Source: Deltaproteobacteria bacterium
Lineage (GTDB): Bacteria; Desulfobacterota; Syntrophia; Syntrophales; UBA5619
Assembly (NCBI GenBank): GCA_026388365.1
Contig: JAPLJW010000344.1
Location: 1-7,796, forward strand
Reading direction: 5' to 3'
Length of the DNA: 7,796 bases
Shown here: piece by piece, positions 1-6,886 of the stretch
How the letters are laid out: each line of letters opens with the position of its first letter
How positions within the stretch are numbered: the first letter of the stretch is position 1
Position numbers and translations under genes: made by a program
Notes under the pieces: generated by a model
Seen by the model: the letters and a program-made list of their open reading frames with translations, nothing else
The model's database searches: none
What the model was told of the DNA's origin: nothing

Positions 1-1
1 C

Positions 2-146
2 AATCCCATATTCGCCATTGCCACCAAAGAAATACAGAACACAGCCAGGAAGCGGGGTTATTCGATCCTGCTGGGAAGCACGGAATACTCCTATGACACG
101 GAATTTGAGGTCGTGTCTCTCTTCCACGAAAAGCGTGTGGAGGGGG
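2..146 (+). pseudogene. LacI-family regulator fragment, start of effector domain, 3' end lost
   Basis: Reading from base 2, the translation begins NPIFAIATKEIQNTARKRGY, then SILLGSTEYSYDTEFEVVSLFHEKRVEG. This is the usual opening of the LacI/GalR periplasmic-binding-like effector domain (family pattern NPFFAE...GIE..AR..GYS.LL..T......E.......RVDG). The upstream DNA-binding part lies outside the window. Family similarity stops at about base 146, after the conserved R-V-E-G. The same frame then runs through unrelated residues to a TAG at 224-226, while a different frame carries a sulfatase tail. About 220 residues of the normal effector domain are missing, so the protein cannot sense a ligand in the normal way. 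Family assignment is firm. The exact breakpoint is uncertain by several bases because both sides are degenerate there. Confidence 0.75.
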
Positions 147-147
147 A

Positions 148-321
148 TATGAAGACACTGTTACTGCCCTCTTTGACTTGGAAACCGACCCGGGGCAGGA
201 AAAGGCGGTCATCAAACCGGAGATAGAGAAAAGGATGATTCAATTGATGGTGGATTTGATGATTAACAACGAAGCGCCGCCCGAAGCCTTTTTACGATTG
301 GGGTTAAACCCGCGACGTTGA
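148..321 (+). pseudogene. Sulfatase C-terminal remnant, 57 codons
   Basis: The frame starting at 148 reads YEDTVTALFDLETDPGQEKA, then a helical tail with RMIQLMVDLMINNEAPPEAF and a final RLGLNPRR, ending at TGA 319-321. 'LFDLETDPGQ' is the hallmark strand near the C terminus of arylsulfatase-type sulfatases (usual form LYDLE.DPGE..NL). The rest fits the terminal helix of one sulfatase subgroup. The catalytic N-terminal domain (the FGly site C-x-P-x-R and the metal ligands) is absent. No start codon or ribosome site lies at the junction; upstream is an out-of-frame LacI fragment. It is therefore a dead tail left by a deletion or recombination. Base composition resembles the tct genes rather than the GC-rich choline-sulfatase remnant at 3885-4620, so the two are probably not halves of one gene. 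Confidence 0.7.
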
Positions 322-325
322 ATAG

Positions 326-354
326 TTCAGGGATTTGATTTCCTGAGGTATTAT
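326..354 (+). promoter_or_regulatory. Candidate promoter of the tct operon
   Basis: A TATTAT box (349-354) matches five of six bases of the sigma-70 -10 consensus. It lies 17 bases after a weak -35, TTCAGG (326-331). It is the best placed candidate in the 109-base gap between the sulfatase remnant and tctC and would give a leader of roughly 70 bases. The -35 is poor, and no operator-like palindrome was seen beside it, so this is tentative. Confidence 0.25.
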
Positions 355-430
355 TGCTTGAGGAGAACCGACAAAGGATCAAGTCGGTGATGGCCAATCC
401 ACCACAAAACTCTTTTTGAAGGAGGTTATC

Positions 431-1396
431 ATGAAAAAGATTTTAGGGCTTATACCGATGATCTACATTGTGCTTCTATCTACAATCGGATATGGGCAAG
501 ACTATCCTGTGAAGCCAATCCGCCTGATTGTCCCATGGGCGGCCGGTGGAATCGTTGATGTTGTTGCAAGGATTGTAGGGAAAGAGCTTTCTGTAAACTT
601 GGCTCAACCGGTCATCGTTGACAATCAGCCAGGCGCAGGTGGAACAATCGGGGCGAATTCTGTAGTCAAATCCAATCCGGATGGCTATACTCTACTAGCT
701 ATCAGCGTTGCGCTTGCTTATTATCCCAGTTGTTATCCGAACCTTCCGTTCAGCCCGGTTAAGGATTTGACCCCCATAGGGCCATTGGCTGAGGCGCCTC
801 AACTTCTTATCGTCAACCGTTCGGTTCCAGCCAAGAATGTGAGTGAATTGATTGATTACGCTAAGGCGAACCCTGGAAAACTCACATACGCATCTTCCGG
901 GGTAGGAACTCCGGCCCATCTTGCAGCTGAATTATTCAATAAAATGGCGGGTATATCCGTGTTGCACGTTCCTTACAACGGAGCTGCTCCGGCACTTATG
1001 GATGTACTCGGAGGCAGGGTTTCCATGTTTTTTTGCCCAATAACCGCTGCGCTGCCGCAGCTTAAGAGTGAAAGAATAAGAGTGATTGCGACTTGTGGGT
1101 TGGAACGTTCGCCTTTATTACCAGAGGTACCAACGGTTTCTGAATCGGGGGTGCCGCATTTTGAAGCTGGTCAATGGATAGCTGTCTTTGCCCCGGTAAG
1201 AACACCCAAACCGATCATCGAGAAGCTTCATGTGGAGATCTCACGAATCGGAAAAACAAAAGCAATAAAGGACTCATATGGTCTTAAGGGTGTGGAACCT
1301 CTAATTGCTAACCGTGAGGAGTTTGCGGCATTATTCCAAAAAGATATCAATAAATGGGAAAAGGTTATTAAGGCCGCCGGAATAGTTCTACAGTAG
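431..1396 (+). CDS. tctC: TctC/Bug-family periplasmic solute-binding protein
   Basis: This is the extracytoplasmic binding receptor of a tripartite tricarboxylate transporter; it captures a small carboxylate or similar anion in the periplasm and hands it to TctA/TctB. The 321-residue product has a Sec signal peptide: MKK, then a hydrophobic stretch at residues 4-19, with probable cleavage near GYG-QDYP at 22-23. The classic Bug landmarks follow: PVKPIRLIVPWAAGG (26-40), PGAGGTIGAN with NPDGYTLL in the first domain, ASSGVGTPAHLAAELF, HVPYNGAAPALMDVLGGRV and PEVPTVSESG. Length is normal for the family. I chose ATG 431 because AAGGAGG (419-425) sits five bases upstream; a TTG at 416 in the same frame overlaps that site and is unlikely. 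The Bug family binds many ligands (citrate, aromatic acids, amino acids, sulfonated compounds), so the substrate cannot be read from the sequence. Confidence 0.93.
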   Translation: MKKILGLIPMIYIVLLSTIGYGQDYPVKPIRLIVPWAAGGIVDVVARIVGKELSVNLAQPVIVDNQPGAGGTIGANSVVKSNPDGYTLLAISVALAYYPSCYPNLPFSPVKDLTPIGPLAEAPQLLIVNRSVPAKNVSELIDYAKANPGKLTYASSGVGTPAHLAAELFNKMAGISVLHVPYNGAAPALMDVLGGRVSMFFCPITAALPQLKSERIRVIATCGLERSPLLPEVPTVSESGVPHFEAGQWIAVFAPVRTPKPIIEKLHVEISRIGKTKAIKDSYGLKGVEPLIANREEFAALFQKDINKWEKVIKAAGIVLQ

Positions 1397-1431
1397 AAAT
1401 TGAGGATACTTCTCCCGAGGGTATCAAAGAT

Positions 1432-1564
1432 TGAGAGCTTTGAATTTCTACCTTATGTTGTCACCCCGGCGAAAGCCGGGGTCCAGAAGATCTTGAAAAG
1501 ACTGGATACCGGCTTTCGCCGGTATGACGATTTGCCCAATTTCAGGAGTAATTCAAAGCTCTCA
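1432..1564 (+). repeat. Nested palindromic repeat between tctC and tctB
   Basis: The outer arms are a perfect 15-base inverted repeat, TGAGAGCTTTGAATT (1432-1446) and its complement (1550-1564). Inside lie two 27-base units (1460-1486 and 1502-1528) that are inverted copies with four mismatches. Each unit is itself a hairpin: CCCCGGC-GAAA-GCCGGGG in the left one and TACCGGC-TTTC-GCCGGTA in the right one. The central CTGGATACCGGC...GTATGAC / GTCACCCCGGC...GTCCAG type is a widespread interspersed repeat of proteobacterial, especially deltaproteobacterial, genomes. A long open frame crosses the element and joins tctB, but it has no ribosome site and no family similarity before 1613. As RNA the element would fold into a strong structure between the first and second genes of the operon. 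Confidence 0.85.
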
Positions 1565-1612
1565 GATTATTCTACAATCAAGCGATGTCATATTTCGAGG
1601 AGGCTTTGTCGA

Positions 1613-2071
1613 ATGAAGATTTCTATTCGAAACCAGAAGGACTTATTCTCGGGACTAATCTTCGTTGCTTTTGGGTTATTTACGGTTTTTTTGTCAAGAA
1701 CTTATTCAATAGGTACGGCGGCATCAATGGGACCAGGATATTTTCCGTTGATCTTGGGGGCCCTATTGATCTTTCTGGGATTGATCGTTTTGGTGCAAGG
1801 GCTGTTACTGCGAGGACATGGAGACTTAAGAAGTTCTTTGATGTTCAAACCGCTGTCTTGGGTCCTAGGTTCTATCATTGCCTTTGCCCTGCTCTTAAAG
1901 CCTATGGGTTTCATATTGAGCACTGGGGTTTTGATTTTTATGAGTAGCTTGGCAAGTCCTGAATTTGGCTGGAAGAAATCCTTCGTTTGTACCGCGATCC
2001 TTACGGCAATCGCTTTTGGCATATTTATTCTTGGGCTGAGATTTGATATTCCTGTTCTCCCCGGAAATTGA
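1613..2071 (+). CDS. tctB: TctB-family small membrane subunit of TTT transporter
   Basis: This is the small integral-membrane component of the tripartite tricarboxylate transporter, partner of TctA in the inner membrane. The product is 152 residues, normal for TctB. Hydrophobic segments lie at about 12-28, 44-67, 83-113 (probably two passes, broken by the KPMGF turn at 96-100) and 124-142. The family-typical GTAASMGPGYFPL loop (34-46) follows the first helix, and the C terminus FDIPVLPG is also typical. ATG 1613 is supported by GAGGAGG at 1597-1603, nine bases upstream. The open frame extends upstream to 1400 through the palindromic repeat, but that part has no family character and is not counted. 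The stop overlaps the ribosome site of tctA (GAGGG at 2070-2074), a sign of translational coupling. TctB proteins are poorly conserved, so the assignment rests on size, topology, the loop motif and position. Confidence 0.88.
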   Translation: MKISIRNQKDLFSGLIFVAFGLFTVFLSRTYSIGTAASMGPGYFPLILGALLIFLGLIVLVQGLLLRGHGDLRSSLMFKPLSWVLGSIIAFALLLKPMGFILSTGVLIFMSSLASPEFGWKKSFVCTAILTAIAFGIFILGLRFDIPVLPGN

Positions 2072-2082
2072 GGGTTTAATTT

Positions 2083-3594
2083 ATGGACTTCATTCAACAT
2101 CTCGAACTTGGATTTCTGACGGCACTGACATTTCAAAACTTGTTCTATTGTTTTGTAGGTGTCCTCGTCGGAACTTTGATTGGCGTATTACCTGGAATAG
2201 GTCCAGTCGCCGCAATTGCGATGTTGATCCCACTGACTTACGGGCTTGCACCAACAACCGCACTTATCATGTTAGCGGGTATTTATTATGGAGCGCAGTA
2301 CGGGGGGTCGACAACATCGATCTTAGTGAATTTACCCGGCGAATCTTCAAGTGTCGTTACGTGTCTGGATGGTTATGCTATGGCCCGCCAAGGACGAGCT
2401 GGGCAGGCATTAATGATTGCCGCGCTTGGTTCCTTTTTTGCTGGCTGCATATCTACCTTGATTTTGGCGGCTTTTGCGCCTTGGCTGGCTGATTTAGCAT
2501 TAGAATTTGGCTCCGTTGAATATTTTTCGCTTATGCTCTTAGGGTTGGTGAGTGCGGTCATATTGGCCAGCGGTTCAATTATCAAGGCCATTGCGATGAT
2601 TATTATGGGGCTAATTTTTGGATTGTTTGGGACCGACATAAATTCAGGAGTTATGCGATTCACTTTTAATATACCAGAACTTTCAGATGGTATTGGCTTT
2701 GTGGTAGTAGCAATGGGTCTATTCGGATTTTCCGAAATACTATTGAACCTCGAAGACAAGGGAAAGCGAGAATTAGTCGCAACGCGGGTCGAAAGCTATT
2801 GGCTCACAAAAACGGATCTAAAAGAATCGTTTCCTGCAGTGATACGGGGAACATTCCTTGGATCTATACTCGGAATTCTTCCGGGCGGGGGAGGGATGCT
2901 TGCCTCGTTTGGTTCATATTCTCTCGAGAAGAAAATTGCCAAAAACCCTAAAATGTTCGGCAAAGGTGCAATTCAGGGTGTTGCAGGCCCTGAATCAGCA
3001 AATAATGCGGGCGCACAGACTTCATTTATTCCAATGCTTGTACTTGGCATACCGCCCAATGCGGTCATGGCCTTAATGATAGGGGCAATGACGATCCATA
3101 ATATTCAGCCTGGCCCTCAGGTTTTGAATAGTAATCCAGAGCTATTTTGGGGATTAATTGCGAGCATGTGGATCGGCAACCTGATGTTGGTAATCCTAAA
3201 TATGCCTCTGATTGGAATATGGATCAAATTATTGCTTATTCCTTATTGGCTGCTTTATCCCGCAATTCTGATGTTTGCTTGCATTGGCATTTACAGCCTG
3301 AATAACACTACATTCGATATACTGATGGCTGTTCCTTTTGCATTTCTGGGCTATATTTTTGCTAAACTCGAATGTGAGCCTGCTCCGTTTTTGCTTGGTT
3401 TCATTCTTGGGCCGATGATGGAAGAGCATTTTCGACGGGCATTATTACTATCCCGTGGCGACCCATCTGTATTCTTCACCAGCGCTTTGAGTTTTATATT
3501 ACTGATGCTGGCTTTCGTCTTGCTCGTATCTGTCTTAGTTTTGCCAGCCATTCGTCGCAAGCGCGAGGATATATTCGAGGAGGGTGAAGGATAA
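2083..3594 (+). CDS. tctA: TctA-family large membrane permease of TTT transporter
   Basis: This is the large channel subunit of the tripartite tricarboxylate transporter; it moves the substrate brought by TctC across the inner membrane, probably driven by an ion gradient. The 503-residue product is full length and almost entirely hydrophobic, consistent with about 10-12 membrane segments. Both halves of the TctA internal repeat show their signature loops: GVLPGIGPVAAIAMLIPLTY (from residue 34) with YYGAQYGGSTTSILVNLPGE (68-87), and GILPGGGG (264-271) with GPESANNAGAQTSFIPMLVL (from 302). The start at ATG 2083 follows a short GAGGG site that overlaps the end of tctB. Gene order tctC-tctB-tctA is standard. 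No strong terminator is visible immediately after the stop. Confidence 0.96.
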   Translation: MDFIQHLELGFLTALTFQNLFYCFVGVLVGTLIGVLPGIGPVAAIAMLIPLTYGLAPTTALIMLAGIYYGAQYGGSTTSILVNLPGESSSVVTCLDGYAMARQGRAGQALMIAALGSFFAGCISTLILAAFAPWLADLALEFGSVEYFSLMLLGLVSAVILASGSIIKAIAMIIMGLIFGLFGTDINSGVMRFTFNIPELSDGIGFVVVAMGLFGFSEILLNLEDKGKRELVATRVESYWLTKTDLKESFPAVIRGTFLGSILGILPGGGGMLASFGSYSLEKKIAKNPKMFGKGAIQGVAGPESANNAGAQTSFIPMLVLGIPPNAVMALMIGAMTIHNIQPGPQVLNSNPELFWGLIASMWIGNLMLVILNMPLIGIWIKLLLIPYWLLYPAILMFACIGIYSLNNTTFDILMAVPFAFLGYIFAKLECEPAPFLLGFILGPMMEEHFRRALLLSRGDPSVFFTSALSFILLMLAFVLLVSVLVLPAIRRKREDIFEEGEG

Positions 3595-3605
3595 TTGGTA
3601 GAGAA

Positions 3606-3761
3606 ATGAAGCCAGCCATTGTTGTATTGTCGGATTCAGGATTTTATGATCGACTTCGCCTCTCGCAAGGAGGTGAAGATGTAAAGCCAAATATATTCCT
3701 TTTTCAGCGTTCGCATGAAGTGCTCGATGTTGATTGCATCGCAAAACTGACGGGGTTTTGA
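3606..3761 (+). CDS. Hypothetical 51-codon ORF after tctA
   Basis: An ATG at 3606, 11 bases after the tctA stop, opens a frame of 51 codons that begins MKPAIVVLSDSGFYDRLRLS and ends DVDCIAKLTGF before TGA 3759-3761. I do not recognise it. The AIVVLSDSGF start looks like the first beta strand of an alpha/beta domain, so it may be the 5' stump of a longer gene lost when the GC-rich choline-sulfatase segment arrived. The ribosome site is weak (GAG-AA upstream). The remaining bases to 3884 (3762-3884) hold no gene that I can support; they become richer in G+C toward the next feature. Confidence 0.3.
   Translation: MKPAIVVLSDSGFYDRLRLSQGGEDVKPNIFLFQRSHEVLDVDCIAKLTGF
3654..3678 (+). other. Hairpin covering an orphan Shine-Dalgarno with ATG-TAA
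   Basis: CTTCGCCTC (3654-3662) can pair with GAGGTGAAG (3670-3678), nine base pairs including one G-U, around a seven-base loop. The 3' arm contains an excellent ribosome site (AAGGAGGT, 3667-3674) that is followed at 3679 by ATG and directly by TAA. No U-tract follows at once, so this is not a standard terminator. It lies inside the doubtful 51-codon ORF. Its role, if any, is unknown. Confidence 0.35.
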
Positions 3762-3884
3762 TGTGGTAATGCATGCCCGGACGGGGAGTGATTTGAAGGG
3801 TGGAGAGGGCTGCGTGCCAGTGAAAGCGAGTTCTTATCACCTCACCTATCACCAAAACCTGCAGCCAGAGTGGAGGTACGCGTC

Positions 3885-4620
3885 ATGGCCGATGCCCCCA
3901 ACATCTTGTTCGTGATGGCGCCGACCAGTTGGCCGCACCCGCGCTGCCGACCTATGGCCATCGCCTCGTCCAGGCGCCCCATATCACTCGGCTGGCCGAA
4001 CGGTCGGTGGTCTTTGACAGCGCCTACTACAACTTCCCGATCTGCGCGCCTTCGCGTTTCTCGATGCTGTCGGGCCGGCTGCCGCATGCCATCGAGGCCT
4101 ACGACAACGCCAGCGAATTCCCGGCGTCCATTCCAACGATGGCGCACTACCTGCGCGATGCCGGCTACCGCACGATCCTGTGCGGGAAGATGCACTTCAT
4201 CGGTCCGGATCAGCTGCATGGCTGCGAAGAACGGCTGACGACCGACATCTATCCGGCCGATTTCGCCTGGACGCCCGATTGGACGCAAGGCCCCGCGCAT
4301 CGGCCCACCGGCATCAGTATGCGCCCCGTGGTCGAGGCCGGCCCTTGCATCCGCAGCATGCAGGTCGACTACGACGACGCGAGTACCGGGCAGTGCAGCG
4401 CATCTTTGACCTGGCAAGGACCCCGGAACAGAGGCCGTTCTTCATGACGGTTTCATACACCCATCCGCATTCGCCCTTCGTTTCGCCACAACGTTTCTGG
4501 GACCTGTACCGGCATGAGGACATCGACCCGCCGCGCGTGCCCGAGATCCCGTACGAGCAGCTCGACGTCCACAGCCAGTGGCTCTACGTCGCGCATGAGC
4601 AGAACGAATACAAGGAAAAT
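3885..4620 (+). pseudogene. betC: Choline-sulfatase-like gene, frameshifted and C-terminally truncated
   Basis: Choline sulfatase hydrolyses choline-O-sulfate to choline and sulfate. The remnant starts well: GGAGG at 3872-3876, ATG 3885, MADAPNILFVMA. It then needs a change of frame at 3918-3919, where two surplus bases (GC) separate it from DQLAAPALPTYGH. The next section keeps the sulfatase active-site motif CAPSR (4043-4057, FGly cysteine) and the choline-sulfatase run YDNASEFPASIPTMAHYLR, GKMHFIGPDQLHG and ERLTTDIYPADFAWTPDW. A second shift at about 4379 leads into YRAVQRIFDLAR, SYTHPHSPFV and HSQWLYVAHEQNEYKE, where similarity ends at about 4620. The C-terminal half is missing. It is much richer in G+C than the tct genes, suggesting acquisition from a high-GC donor. 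Two shifts plus truncation argue for real decay, though a single sequencing error at one site is possible. A long minus-strand frame here is only a high-GC shadow. Confidence 0.88.
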
Positions 4621-4679
4621 CTTCACCTGAATGCAAATTTTTTTTCACCAAAACCAAACGAACCAGATGTGCCAAAAGC

Positions 4680-4723
4680 CCTAACCGTTTATGCAAAATC
4701 CTAACCGGACATCGATGCAAAAT
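4680..4723 (+). repeat. Two tandem CCTAACCG...ATGCAAAAT units, possible IS end
   Basis: Unit one (4680-4699, 20 bases) runs CCTAACCG-TTT-ATGCAAAAT. Unit two (4700-4723, 24 bases) has the same ends with a longer middle (GACATCG). A third ATGCAAA sits at 4631-4637, beside an eight-T run (4638-4645). Read on the minus strand these are repeated TTTTGCAT...CGGTTAGG blocks, which recall the multiple terminal repeats of IS21-type elements. No transposase is present. The segment 4621-4738 is AT-rich, starts exactly where the choline-sulfatase remnant stops, and ends at the ribosome site of the next gene. I infer a solo element end left after deletion; family identity is from memory and unverified. 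Confidence 0.45.
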
Positions 4724-4749
4724 ACTCAGTTAAAAATTAGGAGGTAAAT

Positions 4750-6735
4750 ATGTTTAAAGGAAAGATTTATGTGATTGGAGTAGATCAGATGGTGCTTCCC
4801 CTAACCATGCACTTTATCGAGGAAGGTTCGCTTCCAACGCTGGCCAAGCTTTTTGCCCGTAGCTCTTACGGACAGGCATTGGCTTCCTTTCCCTGCTGGA
4901 CACCCAACAATTGGGCAGGCATCTCCACCGGCGCCCAGAGCGGGACCCATGGAGCTTCATCGTGGTTTATCCGTATGCCCGACGGTGAGGATGTGTCCTC
5001 TCTTACTTCCTTGGGAATCAACGCCGAGACCATCTGGGAGGCAGCGGAGCGCCAGGGATTAAAGAGCGCCGTGTTGCATTACCCCGGCAGTATGCCATCG
5101 CGTCTTAAAAAGGGCTATATTATTGACGGCAACGCCGGCCCGGCCTATAATGCTTGCCCTTTCGAACTGGCGGCAGCAGAGGCCTATGCCTCGGAACGGA
5201 ACATTGAGAGCAACAGCCTCAAAGAAATCATATTTAAGCCGGCGGAGGGTTGGAAAGACCTGCCCAGCGGAGGACAGAGGCCCCTCGCTGCCTCGCTTCC
5301 AGTGAGTGCTAAATACGAGGAGTGGTGCACGACTTGGCAAATTCTGGCTCTCGGCGGTGACCAAGGATATGATCGAGTCGTCATTTGCCGGGAAAAGGAT
5401 TTCTCGACGAGCATATCCGAATGCCGGCTGAACCAGTGGAGCGAGTGGGCCACGGTTTCCATCGGCGGCCGTGAGGGGGGGGTCCGATTCAAGCTAACGA
5501 CCCTGTCGCCCAACGGGAAAAGCATCAAGCTCTACCGCTCTCAAATCATGCCCTATGCCGGCTTCTCCGACCCGGACGAGATCGGTACAGAATTGATCAA
5601 GGCCATCGGCCCTTATCAGGAATACGTGAGCCAGATGTTCAACGTCCTGGGCATCCTCGATTATAAGACGTGCGTTGAGGAAGCCGACTACCAAGGGCAG
5701 TGGATTGCCACGGCTGCGCTGTACCTCACCCAAAAGAAAGGGTGTGATGTATTCTTCTCCCACTGGCATTTCCTGGATGACGTGAACCACTTCCACCTGG
5801 CTCACCTGGATCCAACCTGGATTCGTTACGACAAAAAAGAGTCAGAGAAGCATTGGGATATGGTTCGCCAGGCTTACCAGGCAATCGACCACATGGTGGC
5901 GACCGTGGTCGAAGGGGTCACCGAGGATGATTGCGTGATAGTGGTGTCGGACCACGGCTGTTCCTCCGTTAACCGCAAGGTGTCCATGGAACTGTTTCTC
6001 AAGGAACGCGGCTTCCTGGTGATGAAAGATCCCAAGGACACTCCCAGCTGTTTTGTCCGTGGCTTTAACGACCGGGTCGACATGGAAAAAACCAAGGTCT
6101 GGTTGCATGAAGGTGTTTTCATGGATCCGTTCAACATATATATCAACACCAAGAACCCCGAAGAATACAAGACCATCCAGCGCGATCTCATCCGGGAGCT
6201 TAGGACCTGGGTGGACGACAAGCTCCATCAGACTCCCGTAGCTATGGCTTTGAGCAAGCAGGATGCGGAAATGATCGGACTGTGGGGCGACCAGGTGGGC
6301 GATGTGGTCGTGGTTCTCGAAACGGGATACACCTTGGCAAAGAAAATCGGCGAAACGGCACTCGAGGACAACATGGGGCAAATCGCTTCGGGCCATGGCC
6401 GAATCAAACCGACCAGCGAGACAAAGTTCGCAACGGAAAAGGCGATGTTCTCGATCGCCGCTCCCGGAATCAAAAAAGGCTACGTCCGACCGGTGGAGAA
6501 GCTGGGGCACATGAGGCTGATCGATGTCACCCCAACCCTCTGTCATATGCTGGGAATTCAGCCGCCAGCACAGAGCCAAGGGAGTGTCATCTATGATGTG
6601 TTTGAAGGAAACGAGATGGTCCGGAATCGGCCTGATCCAACCCCGGCTTACGGGCCGACCAAAGAATATAAAGAACGAATGCAGGGCTTTATCTACGATT
6701 TTGGAATTTTGAAGGACGAGTCAAATCCCTGCTGA
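4750..6735 (+). CDS. AlkP-superfamily phosphohydrolase/phosphodiesterase (type I PDE/NPP-like)
   Basis: A 661-residue metal-dependent hydrolase of the alkaline-phosphatase superfamily, of the type annotated as predicted phosphohydrolase/phosphomutase or type I phosphodiesterase/nucleotide pyrophosphatase. The two-metal site can be followed along the chain: D12 in YVIGVDQM; the nucleophile T51 in PCWTPNNW, followed by STGAQSGTHG; D343/D344 and H347 in HFLDDVNHFHL; D401-H402 in VVVSDHGCSS; and H549 in ASGHGRIKP. Threonine replaces the sulfatase C-x-P-x-R motif, so it is not an FGly sulfatase. A large section at about 110-330 separates the core halves and probably forms the substrate cap. There is no signal peptide or membrane segment, so it is probably cytoplasmic. 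The start is set by AGGAGG (4739-4744), five bases before ATG. The substrate is unknown: a phosphodiester or phosphate monoester is most likely. Confidence 0.88.
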   Translation: MFKGKIYVIGVDQMVLPLTMHFIEEGSLPTLAKLFARSSYGQALASFPCWTPNNWAGISTGAQSGTHGASSWFIRMPDGEDVSSLTSLGINAETIWEAAERQGLKSAVLHYPGSMPSRLKKGYIIDGNAGPAYNACPFELAAAEAYASERNIESNSLKEIIFKPAEGWKDLPSGGQRPLAASLPVSAKYEEWCTTWQILALGGDQGYDRVVICREKDFSTSISECRLNQWSEWATVSIGGREGGVRFKLTTLSPNGKSIKLYRSQIMPYAGFSDPDEIGTELIKAIGPYQEYVSQMFNVLGILDYKTCVEEADYQGQWIATAALYLTQKKGCDVFFSHWHFLDDVNHFHLAHLDPTWIRYDKKESEKHWDMVRQAYQAIDHMVATVVEGVTEDDCVIVVSDHGCSSVNRKVSMELFLKERGFLVMKDPKDTPSCFVRGFNDRVDMEKTKVWLHEGVFMDPFNIYINTKNPEEYKTIQRDLIRELRTWVDDKLHQTPVAMALSKQDAEMIGLWGDQVGDVVVVLETGYTLAKKIGETALEDNMGQIASGHGRIKPTSETKFATEKAMFSIAAPGIKKGYVRPVEKLGHMRLIDVTPTLCHMLGIQPPAQSQGSVIYDVFEGNEMVRNRPDPTPAYGPTKEYKERMQGFIYDFGILKDESNPC

Positions 6736-6886
6736 CACGATGACCAGCTATTCAGCCAGCCGGGACGAACAGACAGAGATTGCGGGAAGGTGAGCGGCAC
6801 CAGTGGACAGGCGGTGGATGACTCTCCCCTGCAGACCCGGTCTAACATGGAGCCGGGGCGCGAAGCACTGGCTGTGGAGGTACAAG

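Noticed and set aside
327..346. Hairpin TCAGGGA...TTCCTGA after the sulfatase tail
   Set aside because: The stem is short and imperfect and no T-run follows, so it cannot be called a terminator.
1460..1528. CRISPR-like repeat pair
   Set aside because: There are only two units, in inverted orientation, each self-complementary, and no array or cas gene is present.
1400..1612. Upstream 71-codon extension of the tctB open frame
   Set aside because: It translates the palindromic repeat, has no ribosome site and no TctB character; GAGGAGG and ATG 1613 give the normal TctB length.
3842..4417. Minus-strand 191-codon frame
   Set aside because: It is antisense to the GC-rich choline-sulfatase remnant; high-GC DNA gives such open frames by chance and the product is rich in R/G/A with no known motif.
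148..4620. Idea that the sulfatase tail (148-321) and the choline-sulfatase front half (3885-4620) are two halves of one gene split by the tct operon
   Set aside because: The order is reversed (tail first), the base composition differs sharply, and the tail's ending does not look like a choline sulfatase.
5842..6579. Minus-strand 245-codon frame
   Set aside because: It is antisense to the well-supported phosphohydrolase, with no ribosome site or recognisable domain.
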